A DNA stretch of 64,000 nt from Odiellus spinosus (Eukaryota; Arthropoda; Arachnida; Opiliones; Phalangiidae): positions 11,984,829 through 12,048,828 of the forward strand of contig OY987225.1 in NCBI GenBank assembly GCA_963920705.1, read 5' to 3'. This document shows, one piece after another, positions 44,770 to 57,300 of this stretch. The notes below the pieces were generated by a model. It saw nothing but the letters and a program-made list of their open reading frames with translations. It did not search any database and had not been told where the DNA came from. The translations under genes and the position numbers were made by a program. Every line of letters begins with the position of its first letter. Positions within the stretch are counted from its first letter, which is position 1.

Positions 44770-46100
44770 GTTGAACGTATCAGGAGCCTTTGGATGGATT
44801 AAGAATGTGGAATTAGAGTGAAGAAATCAAAATATTGTAAGTTGAAATCCAGATAACGTTTTCGGAAAAAAGACGCCTTTTTCAGTATGGCGGCGATTGA
44901 CGAAAGAGGAAGAGAACAGACGCCTAAGAAAGGTCGAGATTGGACGCCGCCCGGACAGAGAGGCAAGCGGCTAAGGTTAACGAAATTGAATGAATATAGT
45001 CTTCGTTCGTGTTGGATGGCTATAATGGGTTTGATGTTTTCCTTTTGATTTTAAATAATGTCATATCACTATAAGTTGTCGAAAGTTAAAATTGCTGGGA
45101 TATTTAGTTAATCCTGTTAGCTACGCCTATAGGTACACGGTATTCATATTACGGTACCTAATTGACGGTACCTAGCTGGGGTAGAGTATGTGGAGTATAG
45201 TCATTGGAATCGGGCCGTAGAAGGCTTATAATTATAAGTACGAAACTGGGATGGAAGGGCAGTACTAGTAGAATGTACGTAATTGGAATTGTTAAGGTAC
45301 TACGAAATAGGTGTAAAGTAGACCAGGATAGTATTTCTATTCTACACCTATATTAGATTAATTGTAATGAAACTAATCAATTAATGCTTAGGAGTTGAAA
45401 AAATAAATGTAAAGTAGACCAAGATAGTATTTCTATTCTACAATACATTAGATTAATTGTAATGACTAATAAACAATTAATACTTAGGAGTTGAAACTCA
45501 TAAAGAATGTATTAAATACTTGGTTCCTAAGCCTAACGAGTTCCTTAACAATTTCGTGCTTGTAAAAGATGGTGGCGACTCTTTTGCTTGAAAATGAATT
45601 GAAAGGTACTTAAATTGTTCTTCCCCAATTCCTCCCAAGGGGGGAAGACATTGGTTATCGACCAAAGAGGGGTCCGCGTCCCAATGTCCAATGCTCAGCG
45701 CTAATGGTCCTTTCTAGCGCCCTTGAAATTAGGAGACGAAAGGGAATGAAAACGGGTAAAGGGAGAATGAAGTATCGCCCGTTACGGCAATGGGAAGGGA
45801 GCGTTTAGCGTCCGTTGGATACGGGATATTGTAAGAGAGCGAGCGAAGAAATCGATCGATCGAACAACTAACGAATAGAATGCAAAAAGCGAAATGAATT
45901 GGCCAGAGCTCTGGATACGAAACTAAACATAACAATATATTAAGAGAAACAATTAACAAAAAGAAAGTAACAATAAGAGAAGCAAATAACTAGAGATGAA
46001 ACAAAATTTACTTAAAATATAAAACAAAATTACCAAAAATACTACTTGCTTAAAACAACATTACCAGAATACGAAGTTGAAAGTACGTACGAAGTTGAAA

Positions 46101-46662
46101 TTAGAGGAACTAACGCGTTACTAGAGGAACTATCGCGTTACTAGAGGAACTATCGCAATACTAGAGGAACTATAGCGTTACTAGAGGAACTATCGCGTTA
46201 CTAGAGGAACTATCGCGTTACTAGAGGAACTATCGCGTTACTAGAGGAACAATCGCGTTACTAGAGGAACTATCGCGTTACTAGAGGAACTAACGCGTTA
46301 CTAGAGGAACTATCGCGTTACTAGAGGAACTATCGCGTTACTAGAGGAACTATCGCGTTACTAGAGGAACTATCGCGTTACTAGAGGAACTATCGCGTTA
46401 CTAGAGGAACTATCGCGTTACTAGAGGAACTAACGCGTTACTAGAGGAACTAACGCGTTACTAGAGGAACTAACGCGTTACTAGAGGAACTAACGCGTTA
46501 CTAGAGGAACTATCGCGTTACTAGAGGAACTAACGCGTTACTAGAGGAACTAACGCGTTACTAGAGGAACTAACGCGTTACTAGAGGAACTAACGCGTTA
46601 CTAGAGGAACTATCGCGTTACTAGAGGAACTATCGCGTTACTAGAGGAACTATCGCGTTACT
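46101..46662. repeat. 20-bp minisatellite, 28 units
   Basis: Unit ACTAGAGGAACTATCGCGTT, with TAACGCG variants clustered at about 46,430-46,610. It lies inside the non-coding LTR element and abuts the next array almost directly. Confidence 0.95.
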
Positions 46663-46671
46663 AAGGAAACA

Positions 46672-47395
46672 AAAGAAAATGTTCATGATGAGAGAAAATG
46701 TTCATGATGAGAGAAAATGTTCATGATGAGAGAAAATGTTCATGATGAGAGAAAATGTTCATGATGAGAGAAAATGTTCATGATGAGAGAAAATGTTCAT
46801 GATGAGAGAAAATGTTCATGATGAAAGAATGGTCACGATGAGAGATGATTGTCACGATGAGAGATGATTGTCACGATGAGAGATGATTGTCACGATGAGA
46901 GATAATTGTCACGATGAGAGATGATTGTCACGATGAGAGATGATTGTCACGATGAGAGATAATTGTCACGATGAGAGATAATTGTCACGATGAGAGATAA
47001 TTGTCACGATGAGAAATAATTGTCACGATGAGAGATAATCGTCACGATGAGAGATAATCGTCGTGATGAGAGATAATCGTCGTGATGAGAGATTAATCGT
47101 CGTGATGAGAGATTAATCGTCGTGATGAGAGATTGATCGTCGTGATGAGAGATTAATCGTCGTGATGAGAGATTAATCGTCGTGATGAGAGATTAATCGT
47201 CGTGATGAGAGATTAATCGTCGTGATGAGAGATTAATCGTCGTGATGAGAGATTAATCGTCGTGATGAGAGATTAATCGTCGTGATGAGAGATTAATCGT
47301 CGTGATGAGAGATTAATCGTCGTGATGAGAGATTAATCGTCGTGATGAGAGATTAATCGTCGTGATGAGAGATTAATCGTGATGGAGAGACTAAT
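46672..47395. repeat. Three-block GATGAGAG minisatellite, copy B
   Basis: Same order of AAAATGTTCAT, ATTGTCAC and ATTAATCGTCGT blocks as copy A. Unit counts differ, with the first block shorter here. Confidence 0.9.
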
Positions 47396-47939
47396 CATGA
47401 TGAGGGATTTATGATAAATATACATATGAAATTAAAATATTAATTATTGTATAAAGTAACTGTTAGAAAAAAGAAATAAATGTTGAAATATATTATCCAT
47501 TGTGGAATTTACTAATTGTGAACAAAAAGAGTGATTCGGTGACTTTGACTGTAAAAATGTTATGAATCGGAGTAATATACGAAAAAGGTTTTTACCCAAG
47601 TAGTGGGTTTTCCCTGAACTATTTTTCCCATAATGATGGGTTTTTTTGTAGTTCAAATTATCTGCGCGTGAAGAGATGTTCTTTATAGAACGAAAATCTA
47701 TGTGTTGAGTGGAAAAGATAAGAAAATTTAATGTGTAAATCCGATATTAACGGATCTAAACGCATGAAACTATTAAGTGATTAGTATTGTTATAAATGAT
47801 TAAATGTTGAGATTAACTGTGAAGTGTTTACTAATAGCAATGTTAACTTGAGTCGAGTCATGAAATTCTGCAGTATGAATTTATGTTGTTATTAAATTGG
47901 TTAAGTGTGTTGTTATGAGCAATGCTCATGGCGGGGGAA

Positions 47940-48395
47940 TGTCATTTCTGGTGATTCATACTTATAAGGAGATGTGACTTGTGGGTGTACAGTTCTGGTC
48001 ATTATACTTATAGGGTTGTTTACTTATGTATGTATGGGACGAATAATGTTATATATATGTTGGCCTTGGGGCTTGTGTGGAGGGCTATATAGCCATATAG
48101 TATCTTCAGCTGCATTTACGAACTTTAACCCCCATGGAGCGAAAGAACGCGGTGATAGCGAAGATCGGAGAGCAAGACGGGGGCTTTGTTGAAGCCGAAG
48201 CCGATGTTCGGGTGATTGTAATGGTTAGCATGTTAGAGTGAAAATGTAAAGGAGAAAGCGTTTGTTTTCTGACACTCCTAAAAGGAACTCGAAAGAAGGA
48301 CGACATAGTCAAAGAAATGAATAAAGATATTTGGAATCAAAATTGGTGTCTAAATGAATTAGTTACTTAAATAATTCGCTTGGTGGAAAATAAAA
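47940..48395 (+). repeat. 3' LTR, non-coding LTR element
   Basis: 456 bp with no difference from the 5' LTR noticed by eye. Confidence 0.9.
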
Positions 48396-48599
48396 ATCAT
48401 TACATGTTCTTACTCGACTATTCCTCTACAATTCTCAACCATAATTTTATAATTTGACACATTATTTCGATAGATTTGGCGACGAAACGAAGAACTTGGA
48501 AACCTAAAAAGCGACGTTTTTAAAATTAATTATATTCCAAATTAATTAACATAAACCAATTCTGTTACGTTTTAGTATAAGGGCCAAATTCTGTTTGTT

Positions 48600-49879
48600 A
48601 AATGGTAAAATTAACAAAAACCAATGGACTCAAAAATTGTAACCTTGGAACCATTTTTGGATCAAGATGGACTCCTAAGCGTCGAAGGACAGATAAACGA
48701 AGCTAAAATGACGTACCGTGAACGTCATCCTTGGATTCTTCATGCGAAACACCTTTTATCCGAGCTACTAGCCATCCATCATCATAATCGCCTATTACAC
48801 GGAGGAATAAATGATACCTTAATCGAAGTAAGAGAAAAGTATTGGCTTTTAAAGGGCAGTCAAGTGGTCAAGAAGGCAATTAGTCGCTGCTATACGTGCA
48901 GGTGACTTTAAGCAAAACCAGCGAATACAATTATGGCTCCGTTACCGGCGAGTCGATTTAATCCAGGGCCCCCCTTTGAGGTCTGTGGGATAGATTTCGC
49001 TGGACCTTTGTACACGAAAAAGAAAGAAAAATGCTATATTGCACTTTTCACGAGAAGTATTCATCTCGAATTAGTATCCAGTTTAACTACTGATAGTTTT
49101 CTATTGGCATTCCGTCGGTTCATCGCGAGACGCGGAATGATGAGAAAAATAATTTCGGACAACGCGAAGACATTTAAAAAGGCCGACGCCGATCTCAAAG
49201 AAATCCGAAATTGCCTGAAAAGTCACGAAGTACAAAAGAAGTCGGCAGAATGTCAAATCTTGTGGTGTTTTATAGCGGACCGAGCCCCTTGGTGGGGCGG
49301 GTTTTATGAACGCCTCGTAAGGAGCGTTAAAACCGAGCTAAAAAAGTACTGGGACGTGCGCGGTTGTCACATGAAGAGCTAGAGACTATTTTGACCGAGG
49401 CGGAAGCCACTATCAATTCGAGACCGATATCATACGGTGTATCATGACGTAGGTGAACCGTCACCTTTAATTCCGGCACATTTTTTAATTGGCGACCGCC
49501 TAACGGCCATTCCACCGCGAAGGTTCCCGTAGAAGAGAACCCAACCTCAACGCGCGAATCTCTAACAAACAGACTAAAATATCGCGAAGCGCTAATCGAA
49601 AGATTATGGGCTTGATGGAAAACGGATTATTTAATGGAACTCCGTTCAGCTCACCATCGGACAAACAGTAAAGTTACTCCGGAACTAAAGGAAGGCGACG
49701 TAGTTTTACTTGGAGAACCCAAGATACCGAGACAGAACTGGAAGATGGCTGTTGTGAAGGAGACACACGAGGGTGGTGATGGAAAAATAAGGTCTTGCCA
49801 CCTGAGACTTCCAAATGGTTCTATACTGAGAAGCGCAATCCAACTTTTGTATCCTTTGGAGATTACTGAGAACAATTAG
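48600..49879 (+). pseudogene. BEL/Pao integrase with C-terminal domain
   Basis: The linker block (LDQDGLLSVEGQI) and the zinc-binding region (HH...C-x2-C ending RCYTCR) lie at 48,624-48,905. The catalytic core follows at 48,933-49,382, with D in CGIDFAGPL, D in ISDNAKTF and E in GGFYERLVRSVK. A few residues are missing around the ALFT/RSIHLEL join. Frame breaks and stops lie at 49,380-49,630. The C-terminal DUF5641-like module follows at 49,634-49,879 (GDVVLLGEPKIPRQNW, ending in LYPLE). RT and gag are absent, so it is a 3' half of an element. Confidence 0.85.
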
Positions 49880-49898
49880 ACTCTTGAACTTATGTTCA

Positions 49899-50240
49899 AA
49901 GGGGGAGTAATGTTGAAACATTTTTTGAACGGTAAACGTAAAATAAGATTAATCATTTCAATTTAGTGACGCAAGAAAATAAATTTGTAATGTATTCAGT
50001 TTCCCTTTGATATGTACACAGTACCTTTAAAACCACTTCTAGCTAAAACTATAATATATCTATGGTTTATCTGTTAGGCGCGCGGTGCATATAGGGTATA
50101 CTTTTATTGAAGTAAAAGCTATTTTAGCAACAGAATGGGGAGTCGAAAAACACCACAGTTGCACCACGTGTTGAAAAATCCCTAACCTTGTAGCAGCGTG
50201 ACCGATGGAAGTTTTCTCGCTCGAGGAGCCCCTCTTGTCT
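49899..50240 (+). repeat. Probable 3' LTR start of the BEL element
   Basis: A purine tract AAAGGGGGAGTAA at about 49,899-49,911 is followed by TGTTGAAACATTTTTTGAAC, the expected polypurine tract and TG start of a BEL 3' LTR. The right end was not located, because the composite repeat starts by 50,250. Confidence 0.55.
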
Positions 50241-50249
50241 TAATCCACC

Positions 50250-51090
50250 TTTTTTAGCTATACCCAACCCGTGGGGTCTTGGTACTGTATTCACTGCGGC
50301 ATCGGCGTTCGCGTTGTGCAAGACGAAATACGTAATCGATGTTCGATACAAATTTAAAATATATACTTGTATTTTATATATATGGTTTTTATCTAAGTGG
50401 TCTCCCTCCCAGGATCGCGTAGCGCTCGACGCTGCATGCTATACGATCGAGTGTCGGACACTGATCCCCGATACCACGGTCTATTAGTAAAATATCAGAA
50501 AAAAAATCCATTATATCTTCAGAGGTATACGATACAGAAAACCAATCGATACAGAAAACAAATCGTCGTTATTAAGAGGCTGTCACGAACGAGATTAAAA
50601 TGTAGTCTGTCAGTAATAAAAACTTAAAAACAACGAACAAGTAGTCGCAAACGAGAGAGTAAGGGAGCTTATGCTTGTTGAGTTCTAGTCTGTCAGTAAT
50701 GAAAACTCAAAAACCATAAACAAGTCGTCGCGAACGAGATGGTAAGGTAGCTTATGCGTGCTGAGTTCTAGTCTGTCAGTAATGAAAAACTCGAAAACTA
50801 TAAACAAGGTGTCGCGAACGAGATAGTAAGGGAGCTTATGCGCGTTGACTTATAGTAAAACACGTTTTGAAAAACACGATTTGAAAAACACGATATGAAA
50901 AGCACTATTTTAAAAACACGATTTGAAAAACTTTACGCAACTTCGTGTTTAAAGGAATCTCGAAACGCCATTCAAATTGTTAAAAGAGCGTTTAAGCATG
51001 CATAACAAGCCCCTGCTATAGCCTCGTTCTTTTCAGCCCCTTTTGCAATGTCATGGGTCTAGCTATTCTTATGGGCTTGACCATCTTGTT
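50250..51090 (+). mobile_element. Composite repeat family, copy 4
   Basis: From TTTTTTAGCTATACCCAACC to GGGCTTGACCATCTT, with CGCGAACGAGA repeats in the middle and about five diverged 14-bp units at 50,860-50,935. Confidence 0.75.
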
Positions 51091-52140
51091 ACTATCTCTA
51101 GTGAAGAAAGCTAACCCTAAGCTAACGTAGGCAGGTGCCGGAAAACCATCATTCTAAAAATAGATACGCGATAGCCAGTGAGGCCGTTATAGGGTCCTCG
51201 ACAGAGACGTCGAGACGAGAAAATTCTTTCAGTTTTAAAATATTACAATTATCAAATATAAAAATTTCAAGTTTGTAACTATTAAATTCGTCGTTTGTTT
51301 TATTTAAAGTTTATTTCGTTTCGTTTTATTGTTAAGCCGAAATTCCTAAATTTGTTAATCGCGTACGCGTTCCAGAACCAAATTTAAAAAGGGTGTTTCA
51401 GTCCGCCCGAGCTCTCCCATTCAGTAGAAATAAAGCGAACGACGAATTTAATTAAAGTGTTGTTTTTCCTGGAAAGTGAAAATTTCGCAACAATCCAATA
51501 AATCAGTTTTTGGTCCACCATAGGTAGAATACCCTTTCTTACCCAAATGCTTTTTGGATAAATAGAATTCCCTGTATCAGGGCTTCGTAATGATATTAAT
51601 ATCGATGGGTGTATGGCCTGACTACATCACTTTCCAGGGCTCCGATTGTAACCCACCAAATATATATTTTTTTTCTTTTTCATTTTATGCGCTAATAAAA
51701 TAGAAACGGGGATTTTCATACCACTGAGTTCCGTGCATTATTTTAGCAAAGAATCCAAATTTTCATTGCACTATAATGAGTAGAATGAAAGTTATTCAAA
51801 TTTATGCTAAGGGTAACAAATTCGGCAAAATCGGAAGCCAAAAACGTGGAGTTGTGGTTAAATTGGCGTATTTCAAAAAGTACTTAATGTGTAAAGCTAA
51901 AAACCTACAAAAATTTGTTTCAGACAAAGACGAAAGTGTTTGTGTGTGAAATTTTATAAAATTCGGTTGACCCCGGGTGACATGCATGGGTGAATTCACG
52001 TGAAATGACCCAGTTTTATTTTTATTGTTAAGTTTTAGATTACTTACTACAAATATTTTTATTTTCCTTAAAAATGGAAATCATATTTTGTTTTGGAAAA
52101 TTTTCACTTTGAATTATATGGGCAGTATGTAATAAATGTA
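51091..52140. other. AT-rich spacer, no gene seen
   Basis: The sequence flanks the hAT element and contains no recognised motif. Confidence 0.35.
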
Positions 52141-54049
52141 GAACACAGCCGCTAACAACATCAGCAGCAGCTGGAGGTCGTAGAAGTACAACCAGCCCAA
52201 GAAACAAGTGGGTCAAGTACTCGAACAAATAGACCAACATTTACAAGCCAATGAAGGTGCGGTGGATTCAACCATTATTAGACTTAATGGGAAGCGCCGC
52301 AGCGAGTCAAAAATTTCCAAGGTTAGCCAAGGCTATTTCAAAACAACGTGCAAAAGTTTTCTATTCCACCAATACACCATTTCATCATGAAGATAATCAA
52401 GCATTTATTGAATGTTGCAAAATGTTGAGGACTGGACACAAGCCCCCAAACCGTAAGCAAATTACAGGCAATATATTACAAGAAAATTTTGCGGAAATGC
52501 GAGATGAGGCCAGGACCAAGTTCTGAGGACAAACTGATGGCTGGTCCATCGTCTGTTGCTCGATCACCAACACGTATGGCAATACAATGCTAGTGGCAAC
52601 TGTGGATACTTCCGGAAACTCGCACACTGCAAAGTACTTGACCAAACTTGCTTTGAACGTCATAAGTGAATGTAAAGCTGAATTTGAAGTGAAAGTGAGA
52701 AGCTTCGTTACTGATAACACAGGAAATGTTTCAGTACCGAGACGAAATCTTCAGAATAATGAAGAAGTTAATAGCATCCAACACTGGTGTTCGGCACACA
52801 TTAACTTGCTTGCACAAGATGTTTCAGTATCAAATGTACGTTGTGAAGATTGGAAAGTACTTCCGAAATGCCATATACAAGCCTCGTGGTACAAGCCTCG
52901 TGGTACAAGCAGAGCGGAGAAAGAAAGATTCAAATACGCCTTGAGGTGAGATGGATTACTGTAGAGATAGATTGAAGCAGGAATTCCCCGCTTCTGCCGA
53001 ATGTTAAACTGTTTGTAATTTGGGGGTGGAACATCGCATTTCTTTGCTATTTCTCATTCCACTCTTTTATTAGTATTAGGCCTATATAATGCATTTTTAA
53101 TTTCTTACCTTCTCGTCCTCGCGTAAAACTAAAAGTAAAAACTTCTTTCTTCGTAAAAATTTCGGTATATTCAAAGAACAAACTAGTAAGGGAGACTGGG
53201 AGAGTGAAACTAAAAGTAAAAACTTCTTTCTTCGTAAACATTTTCGGTCGGTCTCCTCGAAGAAAAAACTAGTTATAAGTATTAAGTTGATACTAAATTA
53301 TTATACTTTATTGAAATCACCGCGAACAGATAAAAGATATGAATCTGACCCATTACGCGGAAGACTAAAGAAATCGACTGATACTAATTAGCATAGCACT
53401 CGACCGCGCTGAAAGAGACAATACCACAATGCGGTGGCATTTGAAATCTGGAATGACTTGAAAAACAAACTGGAGCATCAAGTGAAGGAAAGTTTCAAAA
53501 AGCGATTAAAAATGTCTCTAAATGCAAATCATTTCATAGCGAATATGTTGGATCACAGATTTTGTGGTGAGCGGTGTCAGATAAGCAACGAGCTGATGTT
53601 GACGACCCATCTGGGGACATCAACGTCTCTTTTCCTGCAATATTAATGTTTTTTAGCGCCAGAGATAAATCATTCCCTGATTACATGTTTGGATAGTGCT
53701 TTCGAGATGTAGCACCTATAACTTGGTGGCGCAACTTCAAACAACTTAGAAATCAATGGATTGCAATGTGAGAGCAATTCCTCACGGCGAGGGCTTCAAA
53801 AGCTGGGCTTGAAAGACTATTTTCAACTTTTGGAATTTTCCAATCTAAAATTCGAAAAAAACTGAGGAGTTGAAAAGGCAGCCAAATAAGCCTTCATGTT
53901 TAGACACCTGAACCAAAACATCAGTAAAAGTCTAGTTTGAATTGGATTTGGTTCAATGAAGATATCGGAGAAGATTCCATTTCAAACGAAGATCAGTTGA
54001 ATTTGAATATAGAGTACGAAGAACCGGAATCTCATAACGATGCAGCATA
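52141..54049 (+). pseudogene. hAT-superfamily transposase, decayed
   Basis: The frame at 52,251 reads through a TGA at 52,524 into the 52,587-52,949 segment. It carries DGWSIVCCS, TIDTSGNSHTA-like text, VRSFVTDNTGN with a conserved aspartate, and CSAHINLLAQD (C-x2-H). This is the DUF659-type catalytic region. Coding is lost at 52,950-53,400, where an unrelated insert has a ~60-bp direct duplication (AAGTAAAAACTTCTTTCTTC at about 53,133 and 53,214). The C-terminal part resumes at about 53,430. The hAT dimerisation region lies at 53,790-53,870 (SKAGLERLFSTFGIFQSKI) and ends in an acidic tail at about 54,049. Multiple frames are used; it is inactive. Confidence 0.8.
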
Positions 54050-54309
54050 AATCTTCATCGTCGATGAATGATTCTGTTGCTTTTTTTTTTTTTTTTTTTT
54101 TTTTTTGTTTCAAAAGTCATTGAAAAGAAAATATTTATAAAAAACAACTTTAAAAGTTATAAAATTTATTTTTCTTTGAGTATGTTGTCTTTATCAAGCC
54201 TCCTTAATTAAGAACAAATACAAAACTGTGAGCTGAAGAACGGGTGTCGAGCGCTGCATGGAGCAGTTGCCTCCTCAATTTTTGGTGCCGGTCAGTGTTT
54301 GAGCGGAAG

Positions 54310-54470
54310 CATGTAAAATAAACTTTTTCATTTTTCAAACGGAAACTTTTTCATTTTTAAAACGGAAACTTTATTTTTCAAACGAAACTTTTTCATTTTT
54401 AAAACGAAACTTTTTCATTTTTAAAACGAAACTTTTTCATTTTTAAAACGAAACTTTTTCATTTTAAATG
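54310..54470. repeat. ~23-bp AAACTTTTTCATTTTT array
   Basis: About seven imperfect units of ACGAAACTTTTTCATTTTTA, next to a poly-T rich stretch. A 29-bp T run lies at about 54,078-54,106. Confidence 0.85.
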
Positions 54471-54594
54471 GCATCCTCCATGTTTATTTTTTTTTATTTT
54501 ATTTTTTTTTTGGAATTGCCCATACGTGACCTCTTGTCTCTTGGTTTAAAAATAATTTAATATATATAGAACATCTGACAATCTTTAACCATAG

Positions 54595-54630
54595 TGCCGT
54601 GGTCGAGCGGTTAAAGCCGTCAAATATTAA
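54595..54630 (+). other. tRNA-like 5' segment (possible SINE head)
   Basis: GCCGTGGTCGAGCGGTTAAA resembles the D-arm/A-box of a serine or leucine tRNA (TGGTCGAGCGGTTAA). No B-box or T-arm follows, so it is not a functional tRNA gene. A truncated tRNA-derived SINE is possible. Confidence 0.35.
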
Positions 54631-55085
54631 ATGTATTATAAACCTGACGAGGGAAAAAATTAAAATATTTAAAAAAAAATAAAAAAAAGTAATTGGATGT
54701 ATGGGTAGAGAATGAGTAGACGAATCTCTTCATTAAATTAATGCAATTAACATTTAATTTTAAGCTCTTGATGTTTTATTTGAGGTAAAAAGCTACGCGA
54801 TTACGCATTTTTCTACTCGATGACGTTTTTCGTCATTTCTGGGGACTTCTGACAGCCCGGTATATAGTAATAGCATACACCACCAACCTTTGGGTGTTTG
54901 GTGTGGCTAAAAAGGAGAGCCAACTCTGCCTTTGAACTGTTAAAAGCTGCACTATACTGAATCCTTGATTTTTGCCACGAACAAAATAGTAACTACAGTT
55001 GAGCATCTCAAGTGCGTAGAAAAAGTGAGATCTCAAGAACAGCTTTAATAAAATAATTTTATTGAATGAAAACACCAACTTGTCT

Positions 55086-55324
55086 TTAAGCGTTTACAGC
55101 GCTTAGTAAAAATAAAACTTCGTTCTCCAGCCTTTCAATTTCTGCTTTAAGATCTGACAATCCGTTCTCGAGCTTTCTCAGTTCGGTGGCTTTTTTGTGA
55201 CTCTCCTGAGAAACATTTTCGATGGTGCTTTTCATTTTCATCCCATTACTCTCGCACTGATTGAGCCTTTTTTCCAATTCTGAATTTCGATTCGTAATCT
55301 TCATCAGGTCCTTGGCGGTTTTAT
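55086..55324 (-). CDS. Coiled-coil terminal exon of a probable host gene
   Basis: The open frame runs from a splice-acceptor-like TTCTAATAATTTTAG at 55,325-55,339 (minus) to a TAA-type stop at 55,086. The last exon thus encodes about 79 residues. These are rich in Glu/Lys/Leu with heptad spacing (LEKRLNQCES; ELRKLENGLSDLKAEIERLE), predicting a coiled coil. Within 60 bp after the stop the minus strand has CAATAAAATT, a plausible polyadenylation signal. The frame has no breaks, unlike every transposon ORF nearby. No upstream exon or protein name could be assigned. Confidence 0.5.
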
Positions 55325-56599
55325 CTAAAATTATTAGAATAGATTACGTTAAAATATATTTGATGATCGTTAAATTCAAGTTTGAAAGAACAGAATTTTC
55401 GTAAAAAGGAGGTTCCGAGAAATTACGCCGAAATACCAATACTATCTGTGTGGGCTATTGGCATTTAGTTGTTTTACGGTGGATTCATACATAGTTGTTA
55501 GCGGAATATAGCATTTAGCAATATCTACCGGAGTTTAGCATCGAGAACAAGACCTTTTTATTTCTCTATGTTTTGTTCTGCTTCTGCTTTAGATGAATTC
55601 ACCCTTATCCGTCAACAGAAAGACATGTTATTTTGAGCCGAATGTTCTCGCAAAGGCTTAGTTGGGGCCGGATTAAAGGGGCAGAGTAGCGATTGGCTAC
55701 GGACTTAAGGCTATTAAGGGGCGCTGTTGGGCTAGCATTAATTTACAGTCTTTCCTAGCGCGATGAATAATGAATGCTTGCCGGGTGTGCCTTAAGCACA
55801 GTTACCAAAAGAGCAGTACTCATGTGCGCACTTCCAAAAGAGCGTTTTCGCATAAGACCGGTTTTACCAAAATAGCAGTTTCAAAAAGGGCAGTACCGTT
55901 TTAAAGAAATTTATTTATTTTTCATTGTAGCCAGCGTATTTTACGAGAACGTAATTAGCGTTGCCGTTTAATACCACAGTGTTTCACAATAATTTCTATA
56001 CCTATATTGCACAGATTTAGTATGTAAAATTGGGTATGATCCGGCTTCGGTGGCTCCAACACTATACAAGCCATTTGAAATGTTACATTCTATTATTTGA
56101 CATAGCAACCTACAAACAGGTTTCCTCGGCCTTCTTGTCCTTTTCTATATTGTCTATGTAGACCTTGGAGAAGAGACGTTTCTGGAGTGGTATATTGAGC
56201 TAACTATGAGCGACACAGTTTAGGTTGCCTAGTTTATAAAGTGCTGCCACCTTTGAGCCAATTCTTTTAGTTAAATGTAGTGTAAAATCTAAAATCACTC
56301 GTTTGACAGACCTCTTTATATGCTTTTATTTTTAGATGATTCTTACTTTCAGACCAAATTAAGATTAATGTTTCATCTAATCAAAGCTTCAATCAAGGAC
56401 ATTTCCAGGTGGTCTGGTTGGAAGACCTCTTTCCTGCTCTTATAACCTCTTAAACTCATCACTCATACTTAAAGATTTTTGCACAATCTTATATGAAGAC
56501 CAAAATAGTGTTCTTCTTGAAACTTAAAAACTCAATTTTGAAGACTCTTTCGATAAGACGTGTTAAGACGACCTTGCTAACTGTAAGATTCTAGCCTTA
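55325..56599. other. Spacer with dispersed motif
   Basis: Motifs such as CCAAAAGAGCAGT recur at about 55,806, 55,835 and 55,870. They resemble the complement of the GGGAACTGC motifs near 41-42 kb. No exon was recognised. Confidence 0.35.
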
Positions 56600-57300
56600 A
56601 ATATTCTCAAAAGATCTAACTTAAAGAACTATTACACAAAAATGCAAGAAGACTATTCACGTATACGATTTCAGACTATAAAGACCCTTTTAAGATCTCT
56701 TAACAAAAAGACTTTAAAAGTCCTGATTTTAGTTTATTTAGCTTTACATACTGTAAGGCCTAGTTTTAAGACATCTTACAAAAAGACGCCCTGATCTAAA
56801 AGGATACACTTTGTGTGGCGCCACAATAAACCTGTAAACCCTTTAAGATGCATTCATTTTAGAGACTGTAAGGTCTATCTTGAAGACTTCTGACAAAAAG
56901 ATCTCTAAATACCTTTTAAGATGCGTTCATGTTAGAGACAAAAAAGTCTGTCATTAAGACCTCTTACAAAAGCCCATATAAAGACCATTTAAGATGCATT
57001 CATTATAGTCACTGAAAGGCCTATTTATAAGACCTCTTACAAAAATACCCTAAATACCTTTTAAGATGCATTCATTTTAGAGACTGAAACGTCTATCTAT
57101 AAGACCTCTTACAAAAAGACCTTTTAAGATGCATTCATGTTAGAGAAAACAAGGTCTATATTTAAGACCTCTTGCAAAAACACATTTAAAGACCCTATAA
57201 GATGCATTCCTTTTAGAGACTGAAAGGCCTATCTATAAGATCTCTTAAAAAAATATCTTTTAAGACCTTTTAAAATGCATTCATTTTAGATACTGAATTA
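56600..57300. repeat. ~80-100-bp tandem array
   Basis: At least six diverged units centre on CCTTTTAAGATGCATTCATT and GACTGAAAGGTCTAT..AAGACCTCTTACAAAAA. Unit length varies through indels. The motif AAGAC recurs densely through the preceding 200 bp as well. Confidence 0.8.

Larger units (their letters stand above)
44296..48395 (+). mobile_element. Complete non-coding LTR retrotransposon (LARD-type, copy B)
   Basis: LTRs of 456 bp at 44,296-44,751 and 47,940-48,395 look identical on inspection. Target duplication is ATCAT (44,291-44,295 and 48,396-48,400). The primer site directly follows the 5' LTR, and a GGCGGGGGAA purine tract directly precedes the 3' LTR. The 3.19-kb interior has no gag or pol. 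It holds a ~100-bp duplication (45,311-45,495), a 28-unit 20-bp array and the three-block minisatellite. Such large non-coding derivatives move with proteins supplied by another element. The LTR ends are TG...AA, not TG...CA. Confidence 0.9.

Noticed and set aside
54595..54630. tRNA gene
   Set aside because: Only a D-arm-like segment is present. No anticodon or T-arm can be folded downstream.
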